Positions 35,008-45,265 of a stretch of DNA of 64,000 nucleotides are shown in pieces (the stretch's first letter is position 1; the number at the start of each line of letters is the position of its first letter). A program made the translations under genes and the position numbers. Source of the DNA: an uncultured Clostridia bacterium (GTDB taxonomy: Bacteria > Bacillota > Clostridia > Oscillospirales > Acutalibacteraceae). The notes beneath the pieces were generated by a model. The model was not told the DNA's origin. It ran no database searches and saw nothing but the letters and a program-made list of their open reading frames with translations. The stretch is taken from positions 1 through 64,000 of the forward strand of contig CANROX010000006.1 in NCBI GenBank assembly GCA_947632335.1, in the 5' to 3' direction.

Positions 35008-36852
35008 ATGGTTAATAAAGAAGTTGAAAAGTATCTTCTCAAGGTACAAAAACCCGCAAAATATGTAGGCGGAGAACTTAATTCGGTAGTGAAGAATAAA
35101 GAAGATGTAGAAATCCGTTTTGCGTTTTGCTTTCCCGATACATACGAGGTTGGTATGTCACACTTGGGTATGAAAATTCTTTACAGTCAGTTCAACAGTA
35201 TTCCATATATTTGGTGTGAAAGAGTTTTTGCCCCTTGGATTGATATGGAAGAAATTATGGTGGAAAATAATATTCCCCTATATGCCCTTGAAAGCGGTGA
35301 CCCACTTTCAGAATTTGACTTTATTGGATTTACCCTTCAATATGAGCTTTCTTTTACAAATGTTCTCAATATGCTTAAACTCGGCAATATTCCAATTTGC
35401 AGCAAAGACAGAACAGGGCTTACAAATATTGTGGTTGCAGGAGGGCCCTGCACATGTAATCCTGAGCCTATTGCAGACTTTGTAGATATTTTCTTTATCG
35501 GCGAGGGAGAAGAGGTTGACCTTGAGGTTATGGAACTCCTTAGAGAGTGTCGTAAAGAAAAAACTACAAGGGAAGAATTTTTAATTAGGGCGTCCCAAAT
35601 ACAGGGCTGTTATGTCCCGTCGCTTTATGAAATTGAATATAATGAGGACGGCACCCTAAAATCAATTACACCTTTAAATAATGCTCCGAAAAAAATAAAA
35701 AAACGACTTATGATGGATATGGATAACAGCTACTATCCTGATAATTTTGTTGTCCCAAATACAGAAATTGTCCATGATAGGGCAATGCAGGAAATATTCC
35801 GAGGCTGTATAAGAGGCTGTAGATTTTGTCAGGCAGGTTTTTTATACAGACCGGTAAGGGAAAAGTCACCGGAGGTTATTAATCAGCAGTGCCATACACT
35901 TTGCAGTAACACCGGCTATGACGAGGTTTCTCTATCGTCACTAAGCTCAAGTGACTATTCACAGATTGTTCCTCTCCTTGATAAACTGACTGCTTGGAGT
36001 ACAGAAGAAAAGGTAAGCATTTCCCTTCCCTCACTGCGTGTTGACGGATTTACAGATGATATTATGTCAAAGATTAAGACTGTGAGAAAGAGCGGACTTA
36101 CATTTGCCCCGGAGGCAGGCAGTCAAAGACTTAGGGATGCAATTAATAAAAATGTGCAGGAGGATGAACTTCTCAACACCTGCAGAACAGCCTTTTCCGG
36201 TGGATGGACAAGGGTTAAGCTGTACTTTATGATTGGACTTCCTACGGAAACAATGGAAGATGTAAACGCCATTCCTGCCCTTGGCAAAAAGGTGGTTGAT
36301 GAATATTATAAAAACCCTGACAGACCAAAGGGGAAGTCTGTCAGCGTAACAGTATCTGCCTCCAGTTTTGTTCCTAAACCTTTTACACCTTTCCAGTGGG
36401 AGCCTCAGGATACTATTTCCACAATCCATAAAAAGCAAAAAAGCATAAAGGAGCATATTGAAAGCAAGAAGATTATATTTAATTACCACGAGGCTGATAC
36501 TTCTTTTTTGGAGGGCGTATTCGCAAGAGGTGACAGGAAACTTTGCAAAGTTATGCTCAAAGCCTGTGAAAGGGGTTTCCATTTTGACGGTTGGAGTGAC
36601 TGCTTTGATTTACAGAAGTGGCTTGACCTTTTTGAAGAATGTAATATTGACCCGTCTTTCTACAATAACAGGAGGCGTGAATTTGATGAACTTCTCCCTT
36701 GGGACCATATTGATTACGGCGTAAAAAAAGATTTTCTTATAAATGAATGTAAAAAGGCTTATGCTTCTAAAACAACACCACATTGCCGTTTAGAGTGCAG
36801 TAAGTGCGGTGCAAACAGATATGGGGGAGGTGTTTGCTTTGAAAAACATTAG
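35008..36852 (+). CDS. TIGR03960-family radical SAM protein
   Basis: The 614-residue protein has an N-terminal B12-binding-like region (about 60-200), then the radical SAM cluster CIRGCRFCQAG (about 265-275) and SLSSLSSSDYSQI, and a C-terminal cysteine-containing end CRLECSKCGANRYGG. The family always occurs with the DUF2344 protein encoded next, which overlaps by 14 bp, and often near rng and ribosomal protein genes, suggesting RNA modification; the substrate is unknown. GAGGTTGTT precedes the ATG. Confidence 0.88.
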   Translation: MVNKEVEKYLLKVQKPAKYVGGELNSVVKNKEDVEIRFAFCFPDTYEVGMSHLGMKILYSQFNSIPYIWCERVFAPWIDMEEIMVENNIPLYALESGDPLSEFDFIGFTLQYELSFTNVLNMLKLGNIPICSKDRTGLTNIVVAGGPCTCNPEPIADFVDIFFIGEGEEVDLEVMELLRECRKEKTTREEFLIRASQIQGCYVPSLYEIEYNEDGTLKSITPLNNAPKKIKKRLMMDMDNSYYPDNFVVPNTEIVHDRAMQEIFRGCIRGCRFCQAGFLYRPVREKSPEVINQQCHTLCSNTGYDEVSLSSLSSSDYSQIVPLLDKLTAWSTEEKVSISLPSLRVDGFTDDIMSKIKTVRKSGLTFAPEAGSQRLRDAINKNVQEDELLNTCRTAFSGGWTRVKLYFMIGLPTETMEDVNAIPALGKKVVDEYYKNPDRPKGKSVSVTVSASSFVPKPFTPFQWEPQDTISTIHKKQKSIKEHIESKKIIFNYHEADTSFLEGVFARGDRKLCKVMLKACERGFHFDGWSDCFDLQKWLDLFEECNIDPSFYNNRRREFDELLPWDHIDYGVKKDFLINECKKAYASKTTPHCRLECSKCGANRYGGGVCFEKH

Positions 36853-37501
36853 AATTTGGTTTACGAAGGACAATGAATGTAAGTATATCAGCCATCTTGA
36901 CCTTAACCGAGTTGTAATGCGTGCCCTGCATAAAAGCAAAATAAACCTTTGGCATACAGAGGGATTTAATCCACACCCATTTGTCACTTTTCCTCTTCCT
37001 CTATCCCTTGGATTTAGGGGCGTAAAGGAGTGTATGGATATACGCCTTATTGAAGATGAGTACAATAAGGATGAAATTATCAGTTCTCTTAATGATTGTT
37101 TGCCGTCGGGTATTCATGTCTATGATGTTACAGAGCCGATTATGAAAGCGGGAAAAATTGATAAAGGGCTCTTCGAGATAGTAATTGAGGATGACACGGT
37201 TGATGTAGATATACTTTTCAATAATTTTAAAAAACTTCTTCAACAGGAGTGTATCCTTGTTATGAAGAAAACTAAGAAAAAAGGTTTTAAAGAAATTGAT
37301 ATTAAACCCCATATCCTACAGTGGAAAGTGGCTGACTATAATGAGTATATTAAGTGTAAAGTTCTTTTGCCTGCAGGAAGTACAAATAATATTAATCCGA
37401 CCCTTATAATCAATGCCTATAATAATAAATATAATGCAGATGTATTTTATCAAATTACAAGGTTGGATATTTTTGATAAGGACGGCAATAGCTTTAGGTA
37501 A
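36839..37501 (+). CDS. TIGR03936-family radical SAM-associated protein (DUF2344)
   Basis: This 220-residue protein starts with RIWFTKDNECKYISHLDL and contains HTEGFNPHPFVTFPLPLSLG (about 42-61), both diagnostic of the family that accompanies TIGR03960 proteins. No catalytic cysteines are present; it is probably a partner subunit. The TTG at 36839 lies 8 nt after GGAGG and inside the previous gene; no ATG fits. Its stop overlaps the next start by one base. Confidence 0.88.
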   Translation: MKNIRIWFTKDNECKYISHLDLNRVVMRALHKSKINLWHTEGFNPHPFVTFPLPLSLGFRGVKECMDIRLIEDEYNKDEIISSLNDCLPSGIHVYDVTEPIMKAGKIDKGLFEIVIEDDTVDVDILFNNFKKLLQQECILVMKKTKKKGFKEIDIKPHILQWKVADYNEYIKCKVLLPAGSTNNINPTLIINAYNNKYNADVFYQITRLDIFDKDGNSFR

Positions 37502-38415
37502 TGAGATATAATTCCCTTAACAATTATCTTAGATATAAATTCGGTAAAAAAGTGTATAAGATTTCACTTGACGGTGGTTTTACCTGCCCAAACAGAGATG
37601 GCACTCTTGATAGCAGGGGATGTATTTTCTGTTCTAAAAAGGGGTCCGGTGATTTTGCAACAGGCAGAGAACTCTCTATTACGGAGCAGATAGAGATGGG
37701 AAAAGAAAGGGTGAGGGCAAAGACAAAAGATAATTCCTATATAGCTTACTTTCAAGCTTTTACAAATACATATGCACCGGTTGATGTGTTAAAAGCAAAA
37801 TACACCGAGGCAATAAACAGTAAGGATATAGTGGCTCTGTCAATAGCAACAAGACCCGATTGCATAAGTGATGAAGTACTAAAACTTTTAGTGGAACTAA
37901 ATAAAATTAAACCTGTATGGGTGGAGCTGGGGCTTCAAACTATTAAAGAAAGCTCAATAAAGTATATACGAAGGGGTTACCCTAATGAGGTGTATGTTTC
38001 TACAGCCAAAAAACTTAGGAATGCAGGAATAGAGGTAATTACCCATATTATTTTAGGTCTTCCAAATGAAACTAAAGAGGATATGCTCCGTTCAGTGTCA
38101 TTTGCAGGCAAGTATTCCGACGGAATTAAATTGCAGTTGCTGCATATTCTCAGAGATACAGATTTATTTAATGACTACAACAGTGGTAAATTTAGAACTC
38201 TTACTCTGGAAGAATATGTTGATATTCTGTGTGATGCTGTGGAAATTTTGCCCGAAAGAGTGGTTATACACCGCCTAACTGGGGACGGGGATAAAAAACT
38301 TTTGGCATCCCCCCTTTGGAGCGGTGATAAAAAGAGAGTCCTGAATACTATAAATAAAACCTTTGAAAAAAGGAATATAATACAAGGCAAAAAAATGGCT
38401 AAACATAAGGTTTAG
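37501..38415 (+). CDS. TIGR01212-family radical SAM protein (YtqA/YhcC-like)
   Basis: A 304-residue radical SAM protein of the Elp3-like group with the wide cluster motif CPNRDGTLDSRGCIFC (about 23-38; Cys-x12-Cys-x2-Cys), FQAFTNTYAP and the C-terminal HRLTGDGDKKLLASPLW. Function unknown; Elp3-like enzymes suggest tRNA modification. It is the third radical-SAM-related gene in a row, all coupled by overlaps. Confidence 0.9.
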   Translation: MRYNSLNNYLRYKFGKKVYKISLDGGFTCPNRDGTLDSRGCIFCSKKGSGDFATGRELSITEQIEMGKERVRAKTKDNSYIAYFQAFTNTYAPVDVLKAKYTEAINSKDIVALSIATRPDCISDEVLKLLVELNKIKPVWVELGLQTIKESSIKYIRRGYPNEVYVSTAKKLRNAGIEVITHIILGLPNETKEDMLRSVSFAGKYSDGIKLQLLHILRDTDLFNDYNSGKFRTLTLEEYVDILCDAVEILPERVVIHRLTGDGDKKLLASPLWSGDKKRVLNTINKTFEKRNIIQGKKMAKHKV

Positions 38416-38419
38416 CCAT
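38395..38419 (+). terminator. Hairpin at the end of the radical SAM operon
   Basis: ATGGCTAAAC/GTTTAGCCAT, 10 bp perfect, 5-nt loop, overlapping the stop codon; followed by TAATTTATAT, a weak T-run. Confidence 0.6.
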
Positions 38420-38434
38420 TAATTTATATAAAAA

Positions 38435-38459
38435 AATAGCTAACCTTAGGTTAGCTATA
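38435..38459 (-). terminator. Terminator of the tRNA-Ser gene
   Basis: ATAGCTAACC/GGTTAGCTAT, 10 bp perfect around a 5-nt centre; on the minus strand it is followed by TTTTTTTATATA. It sits 3 bp beyond the tRNA CCA end. Confidence 0.85.
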
Positions 38460-38461
38460 CT

Positions 38462-38554
38462 TGGCGGAGAGCAAGGGATTCGAACCCTCGAAACCGCTTT
38501 GACGGTTTACACGATTTCCAATCGTGCTCCTTCGGCCAGCTCGGACAACTCTCC
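38462..38554 (-). tRNA. tRNA-Ser (anticodon GGA)
   Basis: On the minus strand a 93-nt class II tRNA: acceptor GGAGAGT pairing with GCTCTCC, anticodon stem-loop CGATT-GGA-AATCG, a long variable arm (ACCGTCAAAGCGGT), the T-loop GGTTCGAAT, discriminator G and an encoded CCA. The long variable arm and GGA anticodon give serine (codons UCC/UCU). Confidence 0.97.
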
Positions 38555-38683
38555 ACAACATTTCCTATTATACACAAACCCAGATGAAAAATCAAGGGGT
38601 ATTTTTATAAAATACCATAGTTGTATAATTAAAATTACTGATTATAAAAGAATTATTTGTATTATAGAAAGTTTTACTGAAAT

Positions 38684-38701
38684 TTAACAATTTATTGTTA
38701 A
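38684..38701. promoter_or_regulatory. Inverted repeat upstream of the dlt-like operon
   Basis: TTAACAA-TTTA-TTGTTAA, perfect arms of 7 bp, 74 bp before the -35 of the operon. It could be an operator; regulator unknown. The rest of 38555-38842 apart from the promoter is AT-rich without visible features. Confidence 0.35.
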
Positions 38702-38774
38702 CCTTTTATTTTAATTATAGACACTTAATTCTATATTTTTCTACAGCAACTGTAATATAAATTATAGAATATCA

Positions 38775-38803
38775 TTGACAATTAATATTTTTTCAAATAA
38801 AAT
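38775..38803 (+). promoter_or_regulatory. Promoter of the dlt-like operon
   Basis: A perfect TTGACA (38775-38780), exactly 17 bp, TAAAAT (38798-38803), with GGAGG and ATG 30-40 bp downstream. Confidence 0.8.
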
Positions 38804-38842
38804 GAATAAAGAGTGTATTTTGTAGGTTGTTTGGAGGAGAAT

Positions 38843-40354
38843 ATGAAAAACATTTTGGAATGTTTTGAGGCAACAACAGCGAGATTTCCTGACAAGGTTG
38901 GCTTTACTGATGTCAACAGAAGGTCAACATTTTTAGAGACCATGAGGAGAGCAAGGAAAATTGCAAGTGCTTTACTCGGCTATGGTACAAAGAAACCTGT
39001 TGCTGTTTTAATAGATAAAACTTGTAACTGTATTGACGCAATGTTTGGGGCACTTTATGCCGGTGATTTTTATATTGTTGTTGATGTACATTCACCAAAG
39101 GATAGAATTGAGAATATATTATCCACACTTCATGATACTATTATTATTACGGATAAAGATTCACTTGAGCTTGCAAATAATGTAAAAAATAATCAACCGG
39201 TTGTTCTTTATGAAAACGCGATTAATTTTGATATTTATGAGGAGCAGTTGCTTAACATTAGAAAACATATGATTGATATGGATACTGCATATATCTTATT
39301 TACCAGTGGTTCAACAGGTAAACCTAAGGGAACGGTAATAAGTCACAGATCCCTTATAAGCTATGTTAACTGGGTAACTGATGAGTTTAAGTTTGACGAA
39401 ACAACATCATTTGGTTCACAAACTCCACTATATTTCAGTATGTCCGTTACAGATTTATATTCTACTTTAAAATGTGGCTGTTGTTATAATATAATTCCAA
39501 AGCAGTATTTTTCCTTTCCAATTAATCTCGTCAAATATATGAACGAATATAAAATTAATACGATTTACTGGGTTCCAACTGCTATTTCAATTCTTTCAAA
39601 TTGGAAGGTATTTGATGTAATCAAGCCTGAATATCTGAAAACTGTTTTGTTTGCCGGCGAAGTAATGCCAACTAAACAACTTAATTATTGGATAAACACT
39701 TTAGATAATAATATAACCTTTGCAAATCTTTTTGGACCTACCGAAACAACGGACATTTGTACTTTTTACATTGTTGATAGAAAATTTGCTGATGATGACA
39801 GTCTTCCTATTGGTAAACATTGTGATAATTGCAACGTATTTATTGTAAAGGAGGACGGTACAGAAGCTAAAGATGGTGAAGAAGGCGAACTATTTGTTCG
39901 TTCAACATTTATGGCAGATGGATATTATAATAATCCTGAGAAAACATTAGAAGCATTTGTTCAAAATCCGCTTAACAAATCTTATCCCGAAAGGGTATAT
40001 AAAACAGGAGATATAGTTAAGTATAATGATAAGGGCGAACTTATATACATATCAAGGAAAGATTTTCAGATTAAGAGAAGTGGTTATAGAATTGAATTAG
40101 GTGAAATAGAGGCCGGTGCTAATAGTGTAGAGGGTATAAAAAATTGTGCATGTATCTATGATAAGCAAGAGGATTTGCTTGTCCTTATTTATGAGGGTAA
40201 GATTAAGAAAACTGAAACGGTTATGGCTGGTGTTATAAAAAAAGTGCCTTCATATATGTATCCGGACAAGGTGTTAAGAATTAAGGAAATGCCACAAAAC
40301 GCCAACGGTAAAATTGATAGAAAATATTTATTGCAAAATTATAAAAATTTTTAG
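38843..40354 (+). CDS. DltA-like amino acid adenylation enzyme
   Basis: The 503-residue AMP-forming ligase shows the adenylate motifs YILFTSGSTGKPKGT (about 150-164), FGPTETTDICTFY (about 294-306), YKTGDIV and the catalytic Lys in NGKIDRKYL near the C-terminus. It would activate an amino acid, by analogy D-alanine, and load it on the carrier protein encoded next. GGAGGAG precedes the ATG at 38843. First gene of the order ligase-carrier-MBOAT-SGNH. Confidence 0.88.
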   Translation: MKNILECFEATTARFPDKVGFTDVNRRSTFLETMRRARKIASALLGYGTKKPVAVLIDKTCNCIDAMFGALYAGDFYIVVDVHSPKDRIENILSTLHDTIIITDKDSLELANNVKNNQPVVLYENAINFDIYEEQLLNIRKHMIDMDTAYILFTSGSTGKPKGTVISHRSLISYVNWVTDEFKFDETTSFGSQTPLYFSMSVTDLYSTLKCGCCYNIIPKQYFSFPINLVKYMNEYKINTIYWVPTAISILSNWKVFDVIKPEYLKTVLFAGEVMPTKQLNYWINTLDNNITFANLFGPTETTDICTFYIVDRKFADDDSLPIGKHCDNCNVFIVKEDGTEAKDGEEGELFVRSTFMADGYYNNPEKTLEAFVQNPLNKSYPERVYKTGDIVKYNDKGELIYISRKDFQIKRSGYRIELGEIEAGANSVEGIKNCACIYDKQEDLLVLIYEGKIKKTETVMAGVIKKVPSYMYPDKVLRIKEMPQNANGKIDRKYLLQNYKNF

Positions 40355-40375
40355 TATAAATTGGAGGAATTAAAA

Positions 40376-40606
40376 ATGGAAAAATTATTAGAAATATTGG
40401 CAATTATTAAGCCTGGAGTGGATTTTACAAAGTCAAGTAGTATTGTAGATGATGGCATTCTTGATTCAATGGATATTGCAAGACTTGTTGGTGAAATTGG
40501 AGATGAATTTGATGTTGAAATAGAGGTAACTGATTTAGTGCCGGAAAATTTCAACAGTATTGATGCTATTATGAAGATGATTGAAAGACTTGAGGATGAA
40601 GACTAA
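40376..40606 (+). CDS. DltC-like acyl/aminoacyl carrier protein
   Basis: The 76-residue acidic carrier has the phosphopantetheine serine in GILDSMDIARLV (Ser about residue 28). Size and motif match DltC. The ATG at 40376 lies 7 nt after GGAGGA. It carries the activated group between the adenylation enzyme and the membrane acyltransferase. Confidence 0.9.
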   Translation: MEKLLEILAIIKPGVDFTKSSSIVDDGILDSMDIARLVGEIGDEFDVEIEVTDLVPENFNSIDAIMKMIERLEDED

Positions 40607-40609
40607 TTT

Positions 40610-42181
40610 ATGGAAATTACTACCTTAGTATTTCTTGCATTTGTTGGGGTATCTTGTTTAGTATATTATATAGTCCCCAAAAAAATTCAGTGGTGTGTGC
40701 TACTGGTTGCATCACTATTGTTTTTTGTTTTTTCCAGTGCTTTACTAACTATATATATGCTCATTACTACTGGAATTACATATGCAGGCGCTCTAATTAT
40801 TCAGAAAAACAGAGATTTATTTGTAATAAAAAAGAAAGAACTTCCGAAAGAGGAAAGGAAGTCTTATAAGCAAAAAAGCAAAAAAAGACAGAAAATACTT
40901 GTTGCTATATTCTCAGTATCGGTTATTGCAATTTTAGTTGCTTTAAAGTATTGCAATTTTTTAGGGGATATAGTAAATTCTGTTGCAGGAATGTTTGCTT
41001 TAAACAAACTTATTCCGGAATTCAATATACTTCTTCCATTGGGCATTTCATATTATACCCTAATGTCAGTTAGTTATATTGTTGATGTACATAGAGGTTT
41101 AATTGTTGCAGAGCGAAATCCATTTAGAGTTTTGCTTTTTGTTTCCTATTTTCCGCATATAGTAGAGGGTCCTTTTGATAGATACAAAGATTTAGATAAG
41201 CAGTTCCGAACACCTCATAAGTTTGATTATGAAAAGTTTACAGGTTCTATTGTACTGATTATGTTTGGTCTATATAAAAAGTTGGTTATTGCTGATAGAA
41301 TAGGTTTTGTACTGTCTGATTACTTTGACAATGTGACCGAGAATTCGATGCTTGGACTATCTATAGTTACTGTCCTCTATACGTTTCAATTATATATGGA
41401 TTTTTCCGGTTGTATTGATATTGTGTCGGGTGTATCAGAGTTATTTGGTGTAAGGGTGGCTCAAAACTTTAGACAACCTTTTTTCTCAAAGTCGATTAAT
41501 GAATTTTGGAGAAGATGGCATATTACTCTTGGTCTGTGGTTGAAAGAATATGTTTTTTATCCGATAACATTATCTGGTCACTTTAAAAAAGTTAATCAAT
41601 TTGTAAGAAAACATACAAAAAATAAAACACTGTCAACATTTGTTCCGGCAGCATATTCTCTATTCTTTGTTTGGTTTTGTAATGGACTTTGGCATGGGGC
41701 AAGTATAAAGTTTATTTTATACGGGTTATATTATTATGTTCTTATGATGATTGGTCAGTTATTAACCCCATTATTTAATTTCATAAAGAATAAATTGCAC
41801 ATAAAAAACGGAAGAATATTTAGATCATTTCAGATTCTAAGAACCTTTTTTATTGTTAATATTGGAATGTTGCTTTTTAAATCGGCTACAGTATCTGACT
41901 TTTTAGGTTATTTATCATCAGCTTTATTTAATTTAAAGGGTTCTGATTTAGCGTGGGCTATACCGGGCAACTTTGATTTAATAATTATACTTATTGGGTT
42001 GCTGTTGGTGTCTGTTGTAGGTGTAATTAAAGAAAAGGGTATTAACATAATTCAGGTACTTAACACGAAGATATTTATTATTAAATGGATAGCAATACTA
42101 TTTTTGTTGTTTTCCGTTTTATTAACAGGTGCTTTTGGAGTAGAATACGGTGAGATGGCCGCAATATATGCTCAATTTTAG
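40610..42181 (+). CDS. MBOAT-family O-acyltransferase, DltB-like
   Basis: The 523-residue membrane protein has about eleven hydrophobic segments and the MBOAT signatures SINEFWRRWHITLGLWLKEY (about 298-317) and the catalytic histidine in WFCNGLWHGAS (about 358). It would pass the group from the carrier across the membrane, as DltB does for D-alanine or AlgI for acetate. The segment between residues 70 and 95 is highly basic. Start 3 bp after the carrier stop. Confidence 0.92.
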   Translation: MEITTLVFLAFVGVSCLVYYIVPKKIQWCVLLVASLLFFVFSSALLTIYMLITTGITYAGALIIQKNRDLFVIKKKELPKEERKSYKQKSKKRQKILVAIFSVSVIAILVALKYCNFLGDIVNSVAGMFALNKLIPEFNILLPLGISYYTLMSVSYIVDVHRGLIVAERNPFRVLLFVSYFPHIVEGPFDRYKDLDKQFRTPHKFDYEKFTGSIVLIMFGLYKKLVIADRIGFVLSDYFDNVTENSMLGLSIVTVLYTFQLYMDFSGCIDIVSGVSELFGVRVAQNFRQPFFSKSINEFWRRWHITLGLWLKEYVFYPITLSGHFKKVNQFVRKHTKNKTLSTFVPAAYSLFFVWFCNGLWHGASIKFILYGLYYYVLMMIGQLLTPLFNFIKNKLHIKNGRIFRSFQILRTFFIVNIGMLLFKSATVSDFLGYLSSALFNLKGSDLAWAIPGNFDLIIILIGLLLVSVVGVIKEKGINIIQVLNTKIFIIKWIAILFLLFSVLLTGAFGVEYGEMAAIYAQF

Positions 42182-42189
42182 GAGGAAAT

Positions 42190-43203
42190 ATGGAAGTAAA
42201 AAAACATGTCTTACATATTTTAAGATTCTTGTGTTTTATGTTGATCGTTACAATTCTTCTATGTTATTTTTCTAATGTTTTAAAGGTTAATGAAATCAGA
42301 AGTTCCACCGGAAGAAATCAGGTTGTTCAAGAATTTAATGCAGAGTATAAAGATTCGATTGATGTATTGTTGGCAGGAGATTCCACCTCTCTTAATTCCT
42401 TTGTACCCGCGAAATTATGGAAAGACGAAAAAATAACCTCGTATGCATTGGGCTACGGTTATGCATATCCAAGTGAGATTTATTTTGACATAAAGAAAAT
42501 ATTTGAACGCCAGAAACCTAAGATTTTATTGTTAGAGGTTTCATTTATGGTTGGTGAGCTTGAGGTTATAGATAATAATCTATATTGTCAAGATACCGTT
42601 AATGGCCTTGTGGATTATTTTAATGATGAATTACTTGGAAATATTAATTACATATTCCCTGTTATGAAATATAAAAGTTCATTTAAAGATAAAACACTTG
42701 GTGATATGTTTACAATAAAACCAAAGGCCTTAAATAATATTTACAAGGGATATAGCATAAAGAAGAATGTTTTAGCCCCATCGGAAAAACTTAAACCCGA
42801 AAAAAATACTGACCTCATAAATAATGGTGAAATATATACTAGAAAAATAAAAAATTTATGTGAAAAAAATAATTGTAAAATGATACTTATTTTTGCTCCA
42901 CAGATTGCATGTTGGACGGAGGTTAAACATAATATTATTTTAAATTTATCAGAAAAATTGGGTGTAGAGTTTGTCGATTATAATGTTAACACGGATAAAC
43001 TGATAAAGAATTTTTCTTGGAACACTGATACTGCGGATGGTGGGACACATTTAAATTATTCCGGAGCAACAAAGGTGACTAATGCTATAAAAAATCTTAT
43101 TTTGAATGATGATAGTTTTTGTAAATCATCATTCGACCAAAAAATTATAAAAAAATGGAATAAAGATTCAGAGGATTTTTTTAGGGAGATGGAAGGGAAT
43201 TGA
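42190..43203 (+). CDS. DltD/SGNH-like extracytoplasmic protein
   Basis: The 337-residue product has one N-terminal membrane helix (about 8-28) and an outside SGNH-hydrolase-like domain: the Ser block GDSTSLNSF (about 61-69) and the Asp-His block DGGTHLNYSG (about 285-294). It is the last gene of the dlt-like set and would move the group onto the polysaccharide acceptor. It has no clear sequence resemblance to classical DltD by eye, so the acceptor may differ from teichoic acid. AGGAGG precedes the ATG. Confidence 0.75.
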   Translation: MEVKKHVLHILRFLCFMLIVTILLCYFSNVLKVNEIRSSTGRNQVVQEFNAEYKDSIDVLLAGDSTSLNSFVPAKLWKDEKITSYALGYGYAYPSEIYFDIKKIFERQKPKILLLEVSFMVGELEVIDNNLYCQDTVNGLVDYFNDELLGNINYIFPVMKYKSSFKDKTLGDMFTIKPKALNNIYKGYSIKKNVLAPSEKLKPEKNTDLINNGEIYTRKIKNLCEKNNCKMILIFAPQIACWTEVKHNIILNLSEKLGVEFVDYNVNTDKLIKNFSWNTDTADGGTHLNYSGATKVTNAIKNLILNDDSFCKSSFDQKIIKKWNKDSEDFFREMEGN

Positions 43204-43276
43204 TTAAACATTTCAGATAATTTGTTAGATATTTATCTAAAATAATAATTTTTCTAATTTTATACTTCTAATTATC

Positions 43277-43305
43277 TTGATATTAAAATAAAATGGTAGT
43301 CTAAT
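43277..43305 (+). promoter_or_regulatory. Promoter candidate of the GACA-repeat acyltransferase gene
   Basis: TTGATA (43277-43282), exactly 17 bp, TCTAAT (43300-43305). AAAGGGG at 43327-43333 serves as Shine-Dalgarno for the GTG at 43342. Confidence 0.5.
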
Positions 43306-43341
43306 TAATTATTATGAATTTCTGCAAAAGGGGTTGACAAA

Positions 43342-44532
<1,191 letters not shown>

Positions 44533-44564
44533 GGACTACATATTTTTTATCCTCCTTTTCTGTA

Positions 44565-44593
44565 TTGACATAACAAGATGTTTGTTATAAAAT
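44565..44593 (+). promoter_or_regulatory. Promoter of the KdsC-like phosphatase gene
   Basis: Perfect TTGACA (44565-44570), exactly 17 bp, TAAAAT (44588-44593), and GAAAGG ahead of the ATG at 44620. Confidence 0.8.
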
Positions 44594-44619
44594 TAACAAT
44601 ATAGAAAGGTTGGGATATT

Positions 44620-45087
44620 ATGAAAGAGAATATTAAAATTCTTTTTATGGATGTAGACGGAACTATGACAAATGGAGATATTTATTGCTCTGCAGATGGG
44701 GAAGAATATAAAACCTTTAATGTCAAAGATGGATATGCTATTGCACACATCCTTCCAAAGTGCGGTATAACACCTGTTATTATTACAGGCAGACAGTCCG
44801 GTATAGTTGAATACAGGGCAAAGGAACTGGGAGTTACAGAGGTTTACCAGGGTTCAAAGGATAAGTTATTAACACTTATTGATGTACTCCAAAAATTTGG
44901 TAACCGTTTCAGTCATGTTGCTTACATTGGTGATGATATTAATGACATTGAATGTATAAAAAAATGTGGCTTTACAGCCTGCCCGGCAGATGCAGTACCG
45001 GAGGTTTTGGAAGAGGTCGACTATGTATGTAGGACCAACGGCGGCAGAGGCGCTGTCCGTGAATTTATTGATGTAATTACAAAATAA
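44620..45087 (+). CDS. HAD-family phosphatase, KdsC-like
   Basis: A 155-residue HAD phosphatase of the capless KdsC/CMP-sugar group: nucleophile motif FMDVDGTMTNG (residues 9-19), FNVKDGYAI, IITGRQS (about 53-59), the motif-3 lysine in GSKDKL and YIGDDINDIE (about 107-116). KdsC removes phosphate from Kdo-8-phosphate; in Gram-positive genomes relatives act on other 2-keto-3-deoxy or nonulosonate sugars. No synthase gene for such a sugar is seen nearby, so the substrate is open. Confidence 0.88.
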   Translation: MKENIKILFMDVDGTMTNGDIYCSADGEEYKTFNVKDGYAIAHILPKCGITPVIITGRQSGIVEYRAKELGVTEVYQGSKDKLLTLIDVLQKFGNRFSHVAYIGDDINDIECIKKCGFTACPADAVPEVLEEVDYVCRTNGGRGAVREFIDVITK

Positions 45088-45101
45088 TTTGTAAAAATTT
45101 T

Positions 45102-45136
45102 AAACTCCTGCTAATTTATGCAGGAGTTTTCTTTTT
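45102..45136 (+). terminator. Intrinsic terminator after the KdsC-like gene
   Basis: AAACTCCTGC (45102-45111) with GCAGGAGTTT (45120-45129), 8-nt loop, followed by TCTTTTTTT. Confidence 0.9.
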
Positions 45137-45265
45137 TTAAATATACAAATACAAAATTTAGTGAAAGTTATTCACGAAAACAAACATTATTGTAAAAAAT
45201 GCTGTATAATATTGTCAAATAGTAAAATATATTTTAATTTTTATTTTTTTTAATGGGTTAAGAAT

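Noticed and set aside
38462-38554. tRNA-Ser as the attachment site of a genomic island containing the dlt-like and acyltransferase genes
   Set aside because: The accessory genes lie on the 5' side of the tRNA, not its 3' side; no integrase gene and no second copy of the tRNA 3' end were found nearby.
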